This document shows positions 25,705-35,567 of a DNA stretch of 64,000 nt, one piece after another; position 1 is the stretch's first letter, and each line of letters opens with the position of its first letter. The position numbers and the translations under genes were made by a program. Source of the stretch: Lanius collurio. Taxonomy: Eukaryota; Chordata; Aves; Passeriformes; Laniidae. The stretch covers positions 17,461,484 through 17,525,483 of the forward strand of contig JACBWW010000015.1 of assembly GCA_020086605.1 (NCBI GenBank). The letters are read 5' to 3'. The notes below the pieces were generated by a model. The model ran no database searches. It saw only the letters and a program-made list of their open reading frames with translations, and was not told where the DNA came from.

Positions 25705-25900
25705 ACCCCTTCAAAGCACTCTGTGGGCATGAAAGCATGGTACCTCTGTGAAAGAGTTAATTATTACTATCCCCATTTTATACATAGGGGAAGTAGAAGT
25801 GCAGAGAGGTTAAAAGTCTCCACTGAGACCACCCAGTTTGTCAGGGTTTGTGTGAAGGGGACACGCATACTCTGCAGTCTTAGAGCACAATGAACAGGCA
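25705..25900 (-). repeat. Ancient MIR-like SINE relic (minus)
   Basis: Read on the plus strand this is the reverse complement of MIR. 'TCAAAGCACT' (25711-25720) is the 'AAAGCGCTTT' equivalent. 'TTATTACTATCCCCATTTTA' (25761-25780) matches 'TTATTATCCCCATTTTACAG'. 'AGTGCAGAGAGGTTAAAAGT' (25798-25817) matches the 'GGCACAGAGAGGTTAAGT' section, and 'ACCCAGTTTGTCAGG' follows near 25831. It is the best preserved of the MIR-like copies in this window. A nearby segment on its left (25340-25690) looks conserved, so exaptation of the region is possible but unproven. Confidence 0.7.
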
Positions 25901-26803
25901 GTGCTCCCTTTCCCCAGATGCAGCCTGACTGTGTGGCAACAGCAATCCCCTCATAGCAGTAGCATCCCGTCCTCATACTGTTTCTTCTACTTGTGGAAGG
26001 GCTGGAAGACTGGCAAGGCACTGGAAGAAGCAAGAGGCACTAATCTTCTCCTGGAATAACTTACAGAGAGGGAAACAGCTCTGCATATGACAGTCTGTCC
26101 TGCTTTCTGTATATTACATTTTAAAAGCAACATTTTTGGTGACTTGCTGTCCTAGGATTTGCCACAGTATTGCATTGTACCACAGGTCATGCCCATCAGT
26201 GGAGACGACGCCACTGACGTAGCACAAAACGCACATGAACACCACAGCACTGGGAGAAACAAAGTCCAAAAGGATCTGGCGAGTGTTCTGCTGTAGGCTT
26301 TTCTTAACGCAGCAGTGAGCACATTCCATGTGCCGTGGGGACAGGTGTGCTGCTAGGGAAACAATCCAGGTGCTCCAGAATGGGACTTTCACCAGGGTCT
26401 TAAGGCATTACCCTTACACCAGGACCTGGTGGAATGGTCCTTACTGAGAGCTGCACAAGGGTCAGGTTTCAAAGCAAGGGGCTTCAGGAAAGCAAGAACT
26501 GGGGAAGCCTGCTACATCTTTTCAGAGAACAGGGCTTACGCTCACCTGAAGAGGACAAGCCAAAAGAGCCACAGAGAGGCCACACGCAGTTGGTTTGAGA
26601 AGCCTGGCAGCATTTAAGGATGAACACTGCTTGTCCTCTGCCTTGCACCTTATTTTTAGCCCAGTTCCCACTCTGTATGAAAAACAGGAGCCACCTACCT
26701 TCTGTCACTGTCCATTAAATTCTCTCCAAGTATAGTCCCAACACTCTACCCTCATGCTGAAGTGCCCTCATCTGCACCCCTGCCTTAAACCTGCAGGGCA
26801 CAT
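25901..26803. other. Unique stretch with a CpG-containing open frame
   Basis: No gene is firmly supported. A minus-strand frame from 26392 to 26114 is unusually protein-like, with a hydrophobic segment, several Cys and Trp, and about eight CpG, but I cannot assign it. See findings. Otherwise unremarkable. Confidence 0.45.
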
Positions 26804-27615
26804 TCACAGAATCACAGAATCATTTAGGTTCAAAAAGACCTCCAAAATCATTGAGTCCAACCTTTGCCTGATCATGTCAACTAGACCTGAGCACTCCATG
26901 ACATGTGCAGTTTTTCTTTGAACATGTCCGGGGAAGGTGACTCCATCATGTCCCTGAACAATTCATTCCAATGTTTAACATGATGAAATTCTTCCTGTTA
27001 TCAAAGTTGAACCTCCTCTGGTGCAGCTTGATTCCATTTGTTCTCATCCTGTCACTGATTGCCTGGGAGAAGAGACCAATCCCCACCTGACCCCAGTCTC
27101 CGCTCAGGCGGTTGTAGAGAAAAATAAGGTCTCCCCTGAGCCTCCTTTTCTCCAGGCTAAAAATCCCCAGCTTCCTCAGCTGCTCAGCTCACATAAGTTA
27201 CTCTCTAGACCCTTCAGCAGCTCCATTGCTCTTCTCTGGACACATTCCAGCCCCTCAATGTCCTTCTTGTCATGAGGAGCCCAGAACTGAACACAGGATT
27301 ATACTATTCCTGACACAAGCCAGACTGCCATTGGCCTCCTTGGCCATCAGGACACACACTGGCTCTTGTTCAGCTGCTGTTGACCAGCACTCCCAGGTCC
27401 TTTTGCACCAGGCAGTTTTCCAGACACTCTTCCCCAACCTGTAGCACTGCCTGGGGTTGTTGTGACTGAAGGGCAAGACCCAGCACTTCCATGTGTTGAA
27501 CCTCATATCACTGGCCTCCATCCATCAATCCAACCTGTCCAGATCCCTCTGCAGAGCCTTCCTATACTCCAGCAGATCAACACTCCCACACAACTTGGTA
27601 TCACTGAGATTTCAG
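26804..27615 (-). mobile_element. CR1 LINE 3' region, about 810 bp (minus)
   Basis: This is the reverse complement of a long CR1 3' region. The 3' end is at the left: a 'TCACAGAATCACAGAATCAT' terminus (26804-26823), then 'GTCCAACCTTTGCC' (26856-26869). Further in are 'GAAATTCTTCCTGTTATCAA' (26985-27004), 'GGTCTCCCCTGAGCCTCCTT' (27129-27148), 'TCTCCAGGCTAAAAATCCCC' (27149-27168) and 'CATTGCTCTTCTCTGGACAC' (27223-27242). 'GGAGCCCAGAACTGAACACA' (27276-27295), 'CACTCCCAGGTCCTTTTGCA' (27388-27407) and 'CACACAACTTGGTATCACTG' (27587-27606) follow, and the match ends soon afterwards. Several apparent open frames inside it are by-products of the element, not genes. It is truncated before any reverse-transcriptase motif can be read. 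Confidence 0.93.
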
Positions 27616-28390
27616 ACAGGTCCAGGCACTATGATTTGGGGCAAGAGAAAACAGGAGCAGCTAGCCCTGACTCACCCATAAGTCACAGGGGCTACAACCA
27701 AACGTAACATGACAGCAAGTCTGTGGGCAGGGAGTGACTCACAGAACCCAGGAGGGGCTGTGGCTTGTCCAGCATGGCCATGTCTGGGTGGGGGTGGGGA
27801 GAGAGCTTGTGCACGGCAGTGTGGTGCCACAGGACACGTCTTTTCTGCTGGCCTGCCTGCTGCCCCTCTTAGGGTTGCTCCTGGAGATCTATTCCCTCCC
27901 TTCAAAACATGAAGGGTCACAGAGCTTACCTGTACTTTCAGGTACTTCCCTGCCCACTACAGAGTGGGAGAGTGAGCCCTCACCTCCCCCGGGGCTGGGC
28001 TCTGGGTCCTGGTGTGGTGTAGGGGCCACCAGCCCTGGCAGCAAAGCTTCTGCTGATGCAGCAGGGCAAGGAAGAGGCTGAATAATGAACCCTTGCTGCA
28101 GGGTGTCTGATGAGGCATGCAGAACATAAGGACATGATATTTGGCAGCAGGAGCCTGCCTTTCTGCTTTGTGGGCTCTTTGCTGGCTGCCTTGTGCCTCC
28201 TGACGTAGGCACTCTGCGTGTGGCGTAGCCCAGGCTGCCTCGGGGGCACCAAGGGAGCTGGCTGGCCCTGGCATCCCCTCCCTGGCACTGCCATGAATAA
28301 CAGCACTCCCACTGCTCCCAAGGGGACTCTGGTCCCATCACAGGGTGACCTGTCAGGGAGTCTGGCCTGGGGCTGGCAGAAAGAAGACAC
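27616..28390. other. GC-rich unique block
   Basis: A roughly 0.75-kb block clearly richer in G and C than its surroundings, beginning right where the CR1 homology ends. It carries long overlapping frames on both strands (minus 27889-28341 and 27980-28390; plus 27734-28081), which is expected from fewer stop codons in GC-rich DNA. None of the translations looks like a known protein. It might be a remnant of another insertion or a regulatory block. Confidence 0.5.
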
Positions 28391-31009
28391 AGCTGAAAAA
28401 AAACATCTTTACTCCAAAAAGGCAGTCACTTTGCTGCCAAAAAATAAAATTATTTAATTTCTCAGGACAAAAGGGAGCTGAAAATTGGGATGAGAAGAAA
28501 GACAGAAAAGAAATAATGCAAATCAAAGCACATTCAGACAGTTCACAATTGTATAGTGAGAAAATATAAAGAGCCTTCACAAACAGTCACAGACATATTC
28601 CAGCCTCAAAATCAAGGATGACACAAAAATTGAGTTTAAGGAAGAAATATTTATCAAATGAGAAGTTAAATTCTGTGAGGAAAGTTCCCTAAGCTTCCTT
28701 CAGAAAATATATGTAAACTTCTAAGATGTTTCCATTTTTTTTATTAACCCTCTTATCTCCCATTCCTTGCACAGACTTATTAAAGAAAACACTACCTAAT
28801 ACGTTGGTTTGTAATACTCTGAGCACTCCTGACACTCATGATCAATGGTGTTATGTGTTGAAGAACTACATTTTTGCCTCTAAAACACACTTAAAGTTAT
28901 GAATAATTTGCAGTCCATCCTGCCCCTTATCTCCTTGATCTTTTAATTGCTAACGACCACTGTATACTCTGGCAACCACTCGGAAAAGCCATGCAGGTGT
29001 TTTTTGCAAAGCCCTGCTTGAATTCTCTGTGCAGTGAACATGGTATGGCCTCAAGTCATAGCAATTGGGCTTGGATTTATTATAACAATGAATTTGAGTG
29101 CTCTCCCAGAAGGCTGCTGCTTCAGTTGCACTATGCAGTGCTAGAAGCACATCTGGTTACAAACAACTTAAAATTGCACATGAGCAATGCTTTGCTATTC
29201 ATATATCCTGCCAGCATGGGCAAACCCTAAAACCTTTGGGTAGTTGCTTCTGTCTGGTGGTCAAATGTTTGCTCACCTGTGGCTGCTGGATCTGCCACAC
29301 TGAACTCAAAGAGACTTCAGAGGTACAGGATCACAGTGTGGAAGAGTAACAAGATAAAGCCCTTGAACACTCTGCCTAAATTTCTGCCAGCTGCTGCATT
29401 AACAGTGAGCCCAGTCACAGGAGCAGAAACTGCCCTAGAAGACCCAGTGCATTTGAAGGGCCCTCACAGGCAAGACTCTCCTTGAATATTGAAATCCTGA
29501 GGATAATTTTCTCCATAGGCCACCCTAAAACATATATTTATTAAAGCTGCTTTTAGAAATTACAAAACACAAGTTCAACTACAGACCAGAACTACTTCCA
29601 CATCAAAGCAACTTGATTCTTCCACCAGATTTGTAAAGTCTCAGTTCCTAACCCTCCTGAAAACCAAAGCGCAGCAAATATTTACTTCTCTGTCCGACAC
29701 ACACCTTGGCTCCTGCTTGAGTGTTACAGGCAACACCACTTCAGTCGTACAACAGACAGACATTACTTCCTTTTTGCCCCCTCTCTCATGCTTTCCCTTT
29801 GGCTCCTCTGGCTCTGGATTCAAGCACAGCCAGCTATTGCACTTGTTGAAAATAGACTGCATATAAAACTTCTTGTTTGTCCAATCTGACCTGTTTCTCC
29901 TGAGTGGAATAGGAAGAGGCAGCAGATCAGGACTTCAGCAGCACTACTGGTCACCTTGCTTCTGATGTTAACTGTCTTGAACAGAAGATACGTGAGTAGC
30001 AAAAGCATTTTGGTTTGCTACTATGCAAATCCCCTACCAAAAATTGACAGTGCTGTTTTACACTAATTGTCATTATCCTACATCCCTCCTCAGCAGCTGG
30101 GGAACTGATACTTGGATCAAAATGTGAACTGTCCCATCATTCAAAATATACTTCAAAACGTTCAAGCCCAGCCTCCTACTCTTCTGCTACCAAAAGAAGG
30201 GGAGACGGGCTCAGGCTTCTCTTCTAATTGCCCTTTCTCTTGGTTTTGCATGGGTTCTTTCATTTCTTGAATATTTATCTGTGACTATTCTGGACATACT
30301 TGAGGCAGATTTTTCCCTCCATCCAACTTTGGTTTCCTCACTTGATCATTGAGTGTCCTCTGCTGGTTCAAATCCTCCTGAAGAACCCCACATGGAGCTG
30401 CTTCTTTTCACTGTATAATCCATGGAGACATATACACCTGTATATCCCTGTATTTCTTGAAGCCTAAGGTAAAGCTAGCAAACAGCAAGGTTTTTAACCA
30501 AAAATGCTTAGAAGTGCATACTTCCAAATAATGGCAATTAAAGATTTAATTTGAACCAGTTTGGGAGGGGAAATCCCACTTTTGGATTATTTATCACAAG
30601 CTAGGAGCTGTACTCAACGATCCTTCCAACTTGAGATACTTCGCTGTGAAGTCATAAGGAAAAAAAGACTGTCAAATTCAAGAAGAGAAAGTTCTGGGAG
30701 TTCTCCAATTATTTTTGTTGCCAAGAAACCTTTTTGGTATCCACATACTCAGATTTTCTGTCTCACCTTATCCACAATTCTCAGACAGCACTTTTCTGTG
30801 CCATGCCCTAGAGGAGAGAAGTGCCAAACCCCAGCATTGTAAAGCATGTAAATGCCTGAATAAAATGACTATAAGGATGAGAAAGCTATATTGGATTAAT
30901 TTTAGTCTAATTTGCTATGTAGAGAGGTGCAAGGAGGAAAGAGAAACAGCTTTATCTGAAGTACTTATGTGATCCTCATTACTGGTGCATCTTAATTCTT
31001 TACAATCTC
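28391..31009. other. Unique non-coding stretch
   Basis: No gene, repeat or regulatory pattern that I can support. All frames are short and without recognisable domains. Confidence 0.55.
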
Positions 31010-31150
31010 TAATGTATTTATGCTAAAAGCACACTTGTGAGGGAAAGAAATATTATCTTCTGCATTTTACAGATGAGGAACAGGGATTCAGATACTTAAA
31101 AAGTATTTACGAGTAAAATTCACTGATTTCAGCTCAAGCTGGGTCCCTAA
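31010..31150 (-). repeat. Ancient MIR-like SINE relic (minus)
   Basis: The plus strand shows the reverse complement of the MIR core. 'GTGAGGGAAAGAAATATTAT' (31037-31056) stands for 'GTGAGGTAGGTAATATTAT', and 'TCTGCATTTTACAGATGAGG' (31059-31078) for 'CCCCATTTTACAGATGAGGA'. 'CAGGGATTCAGA' follows in place of 'CTGAGGCACAGA'. It is short and diverged, but the central 'CATTTTACAGATGAGG' block is diagnostic. Confidence 0.65.
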
Positions 31151-33071
31151 GTTCTCATGAGAAATCAGCCCAAAGCAGGTACAACATGCATAAGTAACCA
31201 TGGGATTACAGACCTGGCACTTTTGGAGCTCAGCTGCCCAGGGGCCACACAAACTATGGAGTACAAGTCCCTCAGTGCACTGCTACCTACCCTGTTCTGC
31301 TCTCCCTGTTCCAGCAGCTGTAGTTCCTGGTGCTGAGCTTGTCTTGTTCCTTGCCCCTGCTGAAAAACATCCTGCTTCCTCCAGACCATGCTGTCAATTC
31401 ATCAAGATCATTGAGACTCCAAAGCTCATCTCTGAAGTGTTCATTCTTCCTTTCTGGCTTGCTGTCATTGCAGTAAGGACTCTCTGTACTCCATCGTGTA
31501 ACTGCCTACCATCAGCAATGAAAGCCATCAAGCAGAACAAGACTCATCTCAAATCTCAGCTGTGCTTTACATATTCCTCCATCTGACAGGGAACAGATCA
31601 TCATTCTCTGAGCACAGTTTTGCCCCATTTGTTCATAACATCATCTTAAATCAATGACATTTGTATCCTTGAGAATGTCAAATACTTTATAAAAGGTAAA
31701 GTTAGGTTAAAAGGTTGTTCCTCTTATGAGGTGTATTTTCTGTACCTAAGAGGAAATATGATCAATTTGACATGACTTTGAGAGGGAATGTGAGGTAAAG
31801 CTGTGCCATGCAGCCACTTATAGACCAGAAGAAAATTATTTAGGATGTCTACAGTAATAAGAGTGGGAATCAATGCCTGCTGAACTGGTTTCGATCCCCT
31901 CCTAGAAATATTTTTTTTAAAGTTTCTGAAGAATACTCATGTTGCTGCTTTCTGCCACAATTTGTTGAGAAATGGCCAAATATACATAATTTCTCTTGCA
32001 ATTTGGCCACAGACAAATTATTTATTTTTCCCAACCCAACTTATACCTTTCAGAACTGCAAAGTGAGGCTTTGCTATTCTCCATTCACTGTTTAAAATGA
32101 CTTCACAAAAGAGGTCCTGTGAAGCTACATTTATTTTAATAATTGTTATCAAATTAAATTGTTATTTGGGAGCAAAGTCACTCAAGTGTAAGTGTACCAG
32201 TATCACTAAAATTACTCTCAAGAGAAATTGGTCATCTGCCAATTAGTTACTCTGCCTTTCCTCAGTATGTGTCATTGTGTTCAATCTTTGGCATGCTCAA
32301 TTCACATTGTGCAGATGTGCTTGTGGAAATGAAATCTTTCCCTTTTCAGTTCATTAGATTTAGGCAGTCTTTTCTGCTTTGGTCTTAGACTTCTGCTTTC
32401 CTCCACTATTTCTGATGGCTCTCACACAGATTGCAGTGGCAAAACTGTCAGCAGTTCATAAGAGGGCCAAATCCTTTCAGATGTTGTGTACAAGTTTCAG
32501 GGCTGTTTTCAGATTTACTTCCTTTCTTGCTCCCTTGCAGATATCCCTTTGATCCACAGAGTAGATTTGGACATCAGATATACAACCAGCATGTGGGACA
32601 ATTTTCTTACAAGCCGGCCACATTCACAGTCATGATTAGTCTGTTGGATCTCCAGAGATCAAAATGAAATGTATCCAAAGTCTGTATTGTTTTTCTACGC
32701 CCTAGACTGTAACAGCAAAGTAGTCCTGGAGCCAAACTTCCTTAAAGTTGACAGGACACCAGACTTGAGTCATCTGGGCACCAGACTGGATCCAACTCCA
32801 GTAGCTGGAGATGAAGACAAACCTTTTTAATTTACCATAGGAGAGATTAAAAGGTGTTGATCAAAGTCTAAACACTACTGTCTTTGTCTGGACTACTATG
32901 ATTATTTCAGTTAAGTTGCCACTCACTTACACCTCAACATAGCTTCTTTTTTTGATTATCTCCAAATATGAAACAAAATAAGCAGAGCTTGTACTAGGCT
33001 ACAGGGTTTTTTCTGTTTATACTGTGTTTCAAAATTTTTTAAGCATAGTAATCGAGAGAGTGGAGACTTAC
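31151..33071. other. Unique stretch with a possible terminal-exon-like segment
   Basis: No gene is firmly supported. At 32541-32667 (plus) a short open segment follows a strong pyrimidine-rich acceptor-like tract. This is described under findings. No repeat is evident. Confidence 0.45.
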
Positions 33072-33392
33072 AGTCTGTGTTTCTTACAGTCAATGCACGG
33101 TAACTTCCGTTTTTGCTCCAGTGCACTTTTTTTGTCCATGCCCTTGCTTGGCAGGTAGGAGGGAGCAGGAGGTGCTCTCCTCTTAGGGCAGTGAGGAGGC
33201 TTGGCTCCCTCAAAGAGAAACCACTCTGATCTAGGCTGGGACACATCCAACAGCAGATCCTGACTGCCCTCCTCGGTGTGAAGGCTTGAGCCTTCCACGA
33301 TCTTCTGTACTCTCATAGTTATTTGCAGTGCTCCAACTTCTTGTGCATCAGAAAGAAAAGCAGGTGCCACAATTTGACAGCCAGGGTCACAA
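33072..33392 (-). CDS. Candidate internal coding exon, unidentified protein
   Basis: I do not recognise the protein, but this is the most exon-like segment in the window. On the minus strand it is preceded by a pyrimidine-containing tract ending in TTCTAG and followed by a strong donor, GTAAGT (complement at 33066-33071). Between them one frame stays open for all 321 nt, with one base before the first full codon and two after the last, so length is a multiple of three and both introns would be phase 2. The translation looks protein-like: hydrophilic, with a segment ending in SEWFLFEGAKPPHC, a basic proline-rich part (PKRRAPPAPSYLP) and a CIDC pair close to the end. No signal peptide or membrane segment is seen. 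If unspliced, the frame would instead end at a TAA overlapping the donor (33068-33070). No neighbouring exons could be assigned, so it may be a cassette exon, a decayed exon or chance. Confidence 0.35.
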
Positions 33393-34970
33393 CTAGAATT
33401 AAGCCTTAAAGAGGGAAGAGCTGGCCAAATATCTTCATGAAGAGTGGTCTTGAAAGTGGAAATATTTAATCCTCCTCATTTTCAAACTAGTTTCTCTTGG
33501 GTTTTTTTAATCATTTTACTAGCTAGAGAGATTTCCTCAATTCCTGGGTTAAGAGGTTAGCAAGATTTGCTCCAGCTTTCTTCTTTTTTTTTTATAATAC
33601 AGGGGTGTGATATGAGAAACTGAGTACAAATCTTCTATAATTAAGACAGGGAACCTCCTGAAACTAGTCAGGTTTCAAAAGCAAATATATATTAACACAC
33701 AATCACACTATTTCAGGAAAATTTTAAAAGCTTTAATCATGAGGAAAGGGTAAAGGCACTTTTATTTCAGGCTTACTTCAAGCATCATCCATCTTCTGTC
33801 CCTTCCATAAAAGCAAACATTCTCAAGTTACAAATTTTGAAAGATTTTTCCAAGTCTCCATTTTCCTTGGAGTTTAATGCTGTCTTTAATCACGACTTCC
33901 TTGTGGAGCTCTACAGCTTATTCTACAGTCCTTGTAATCAGCATTATTTCTAGCTATTCATTTTTCCAGTTTCAGTATTAGAAGGCAAGGGTTATTTTCA
34001 AATTTTTGATTGCATCAAAAATATAATTTAATTTTAAATTATTTATATTTTTTGCTAACTCGGCTAAATTTTCCTAGCAAATACTGAAACTGAAGTTCAG
34101 CTACTAAGACTCTTTCTAGGAGGAATGCTCTTCCTTTTCTGTAGAGATTTGTGGACAGTATTTCTCTTGGAAATACAAAAAATAATTAGCTCCTGAACGA
34201 GTTCCAGGTTTAAACTCAAAGACAACTCTCTAGAAAATAGCAGTCAAAAACTCAGAGTTCTGAAAAAATTGAACATACATATATTTATTTAAGAGTTCAT
34301 AAAATTTAATTGATATAAACCCCAGAATAAGAAGCAAGAAATAGATACTTTAAGGGCCAGGTAGAAGTATTTGAGATACATGAAACTCATCCTAAGCTAA
34401 TAAATAGGAAGAGTTTCTAGAGTAAGGAGTCAGAGAAGTTGTATCATGACAAATACAGTAGAATAAAAATAAACTACAAGCAATGCTGACTACAAAGAAT
34501 GAATGACAAAAGTGTTTGGAGCCAGCTATGGTGAGGATGAGAGCTGGGCCCCCACACTGCAGCCCTGTGCCTGCCCTGAGCAGGTTGTCCTGTGGCAGGG
34601 TTACATCTCAGAGGAACTGGACTGAAGCACCCTTCTATCTGTTGTCCCATCCAGCCTGGGCTGCAGCAACAGTTCTCAGAGGCAGACAAGCCTCATTTAA
34701 CCCTTTCCAGGCTGCTGCTGTGCTTCTGAATAAACCTATTATGAGCAGAGAAAAAATGTATTTTTTCCAGGACTCACTTCTAATCACTGTTAGCAAATTT
34801 GTTAATGTTTCAAGGGTATTATAATAACCAACTGGGGACATGATAGAGAGTGCTTCCCTACTGAGCCTTCCTTCTTCAGGAATCAACTGCTGGCAGTGTT
34901 GATTCACTTGCTAATACGGAAAAGAAAATGTAGAACCTTTTAAGCATATTTTTGAGCAAAACAGTGCAAG
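33393..34970. other. Unique non-coding, AT-rich stretch
   Basis: No gene is supported. The part around 34010-34060 is very AT-rich. A pair of overlapping frames near 34474-34907 has no recognisable domain. The stretch ends at the LTR target duplication. Confidence 0.55.
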
Positions 34971-35567
34971 GCACATGTTGTGGTTTGACCCCAGCCAGCA
35001 GCCAATCCTCACACAGCCACTTGTTCACTCCTCCATCAGCAGGATGGGGAAGAGAATCAAAAGGGTAAAAGGTCAAAAACTTGTGGGCTGAGATAAAGAC
35101 AGTTTAATAGGGAAAGTAAAAAGCAGTGCACACAAGCAAGGCAAAACAAGGTATTAATTCCCTGCTTCCCATGGGCAGGCAAGTGTTCAGCCATCTCCAG
35201 GAGAGCAGGGCCCCATCACATGTAACAGTTACTTGGGAAGACAAATGCTATCACTCCAGATGTAGCCACTTCCTCCTTCTTCCCACCACTTTATATTCTG
35301 AGCATGATGCCATATGGTCTGGAATATCTCTTTGGTCAGTTGGGGTCACCTGTCCTGGCTGTGTCTCCTCCAAGCCCCCAATGCACCCTCAACTTCCTCA
35401 CAAATATGGCAGTATGAAAACATCTTGGCTCTGTGTAAGCCCTGCTGAACAGTAACAAAAACATCTCTATATTATCAACACTGTGTTCAGCACAAATCCA
35501 AAACTTAGCCCCATCTTCTCACAGTGAAGAAAGTTAACTCTAGCCCAGCTAAAACCAGCACAGCACA
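34971..35567 (-). repeat. 5-bp target-site duplication flanking the solo LTR
   Basis: GCACA lies directly outside both LTR ends (34971-34975 and 35563-35567). A 5-bp duplication fits ERVL-type or some other avian ERV groups and confirms intact boundaries. Because the LTR itself ends in GCACA, the right-hand boundary has a small ambiguity. Confidence 0.75.
34976..35562 (-). mobile_element. Solo LTR of a bird endogenous retrovirus, 587 bp (minus)
   Basis: On the minus strand the element begins TGTGCTGGTTTTAGCTGG and ends with GGTCAAACCACAACA. These are the ends of a very common neoavian LTR type that I remember as a TguLTR5-like family, though the name is not verified. Inside, a TATA box (TATAAA, complement at 35290-35295) comes before an ATTAAA polyadenylation signal (complement at 35103-35108), giving a normal U3-R-U5 order for the minus strand. 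No gag, pol or env sequence adjoins it, so this is a solo LTR left by recombination between the two LTRs of a provirus. Intact ends, intact core signals and a perfect 5-bp duplication suggest a relatively recent insertion compared with the CR1 and MIR relics here. It could drive or end minus-strand transcription. Confidence 0.9.

Noticed and set aside
27021..27521. Several overlapping open frames on both strands
   Set aside because: They lie inside the CR1 3' region at 26804-27615 and are by-products of that repeat.
27734..28390. Long overlapping frames, up to 150 codons, on both strands
   Set aside because: GC-rich DNA has few stop codons. None of the three frames is more protein-like than the others.
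34876..35455. Short frames (34876-35076, 35126-35455)
   Set aside because: They overlap the solo LTR and carry no retroviral protein similarity.
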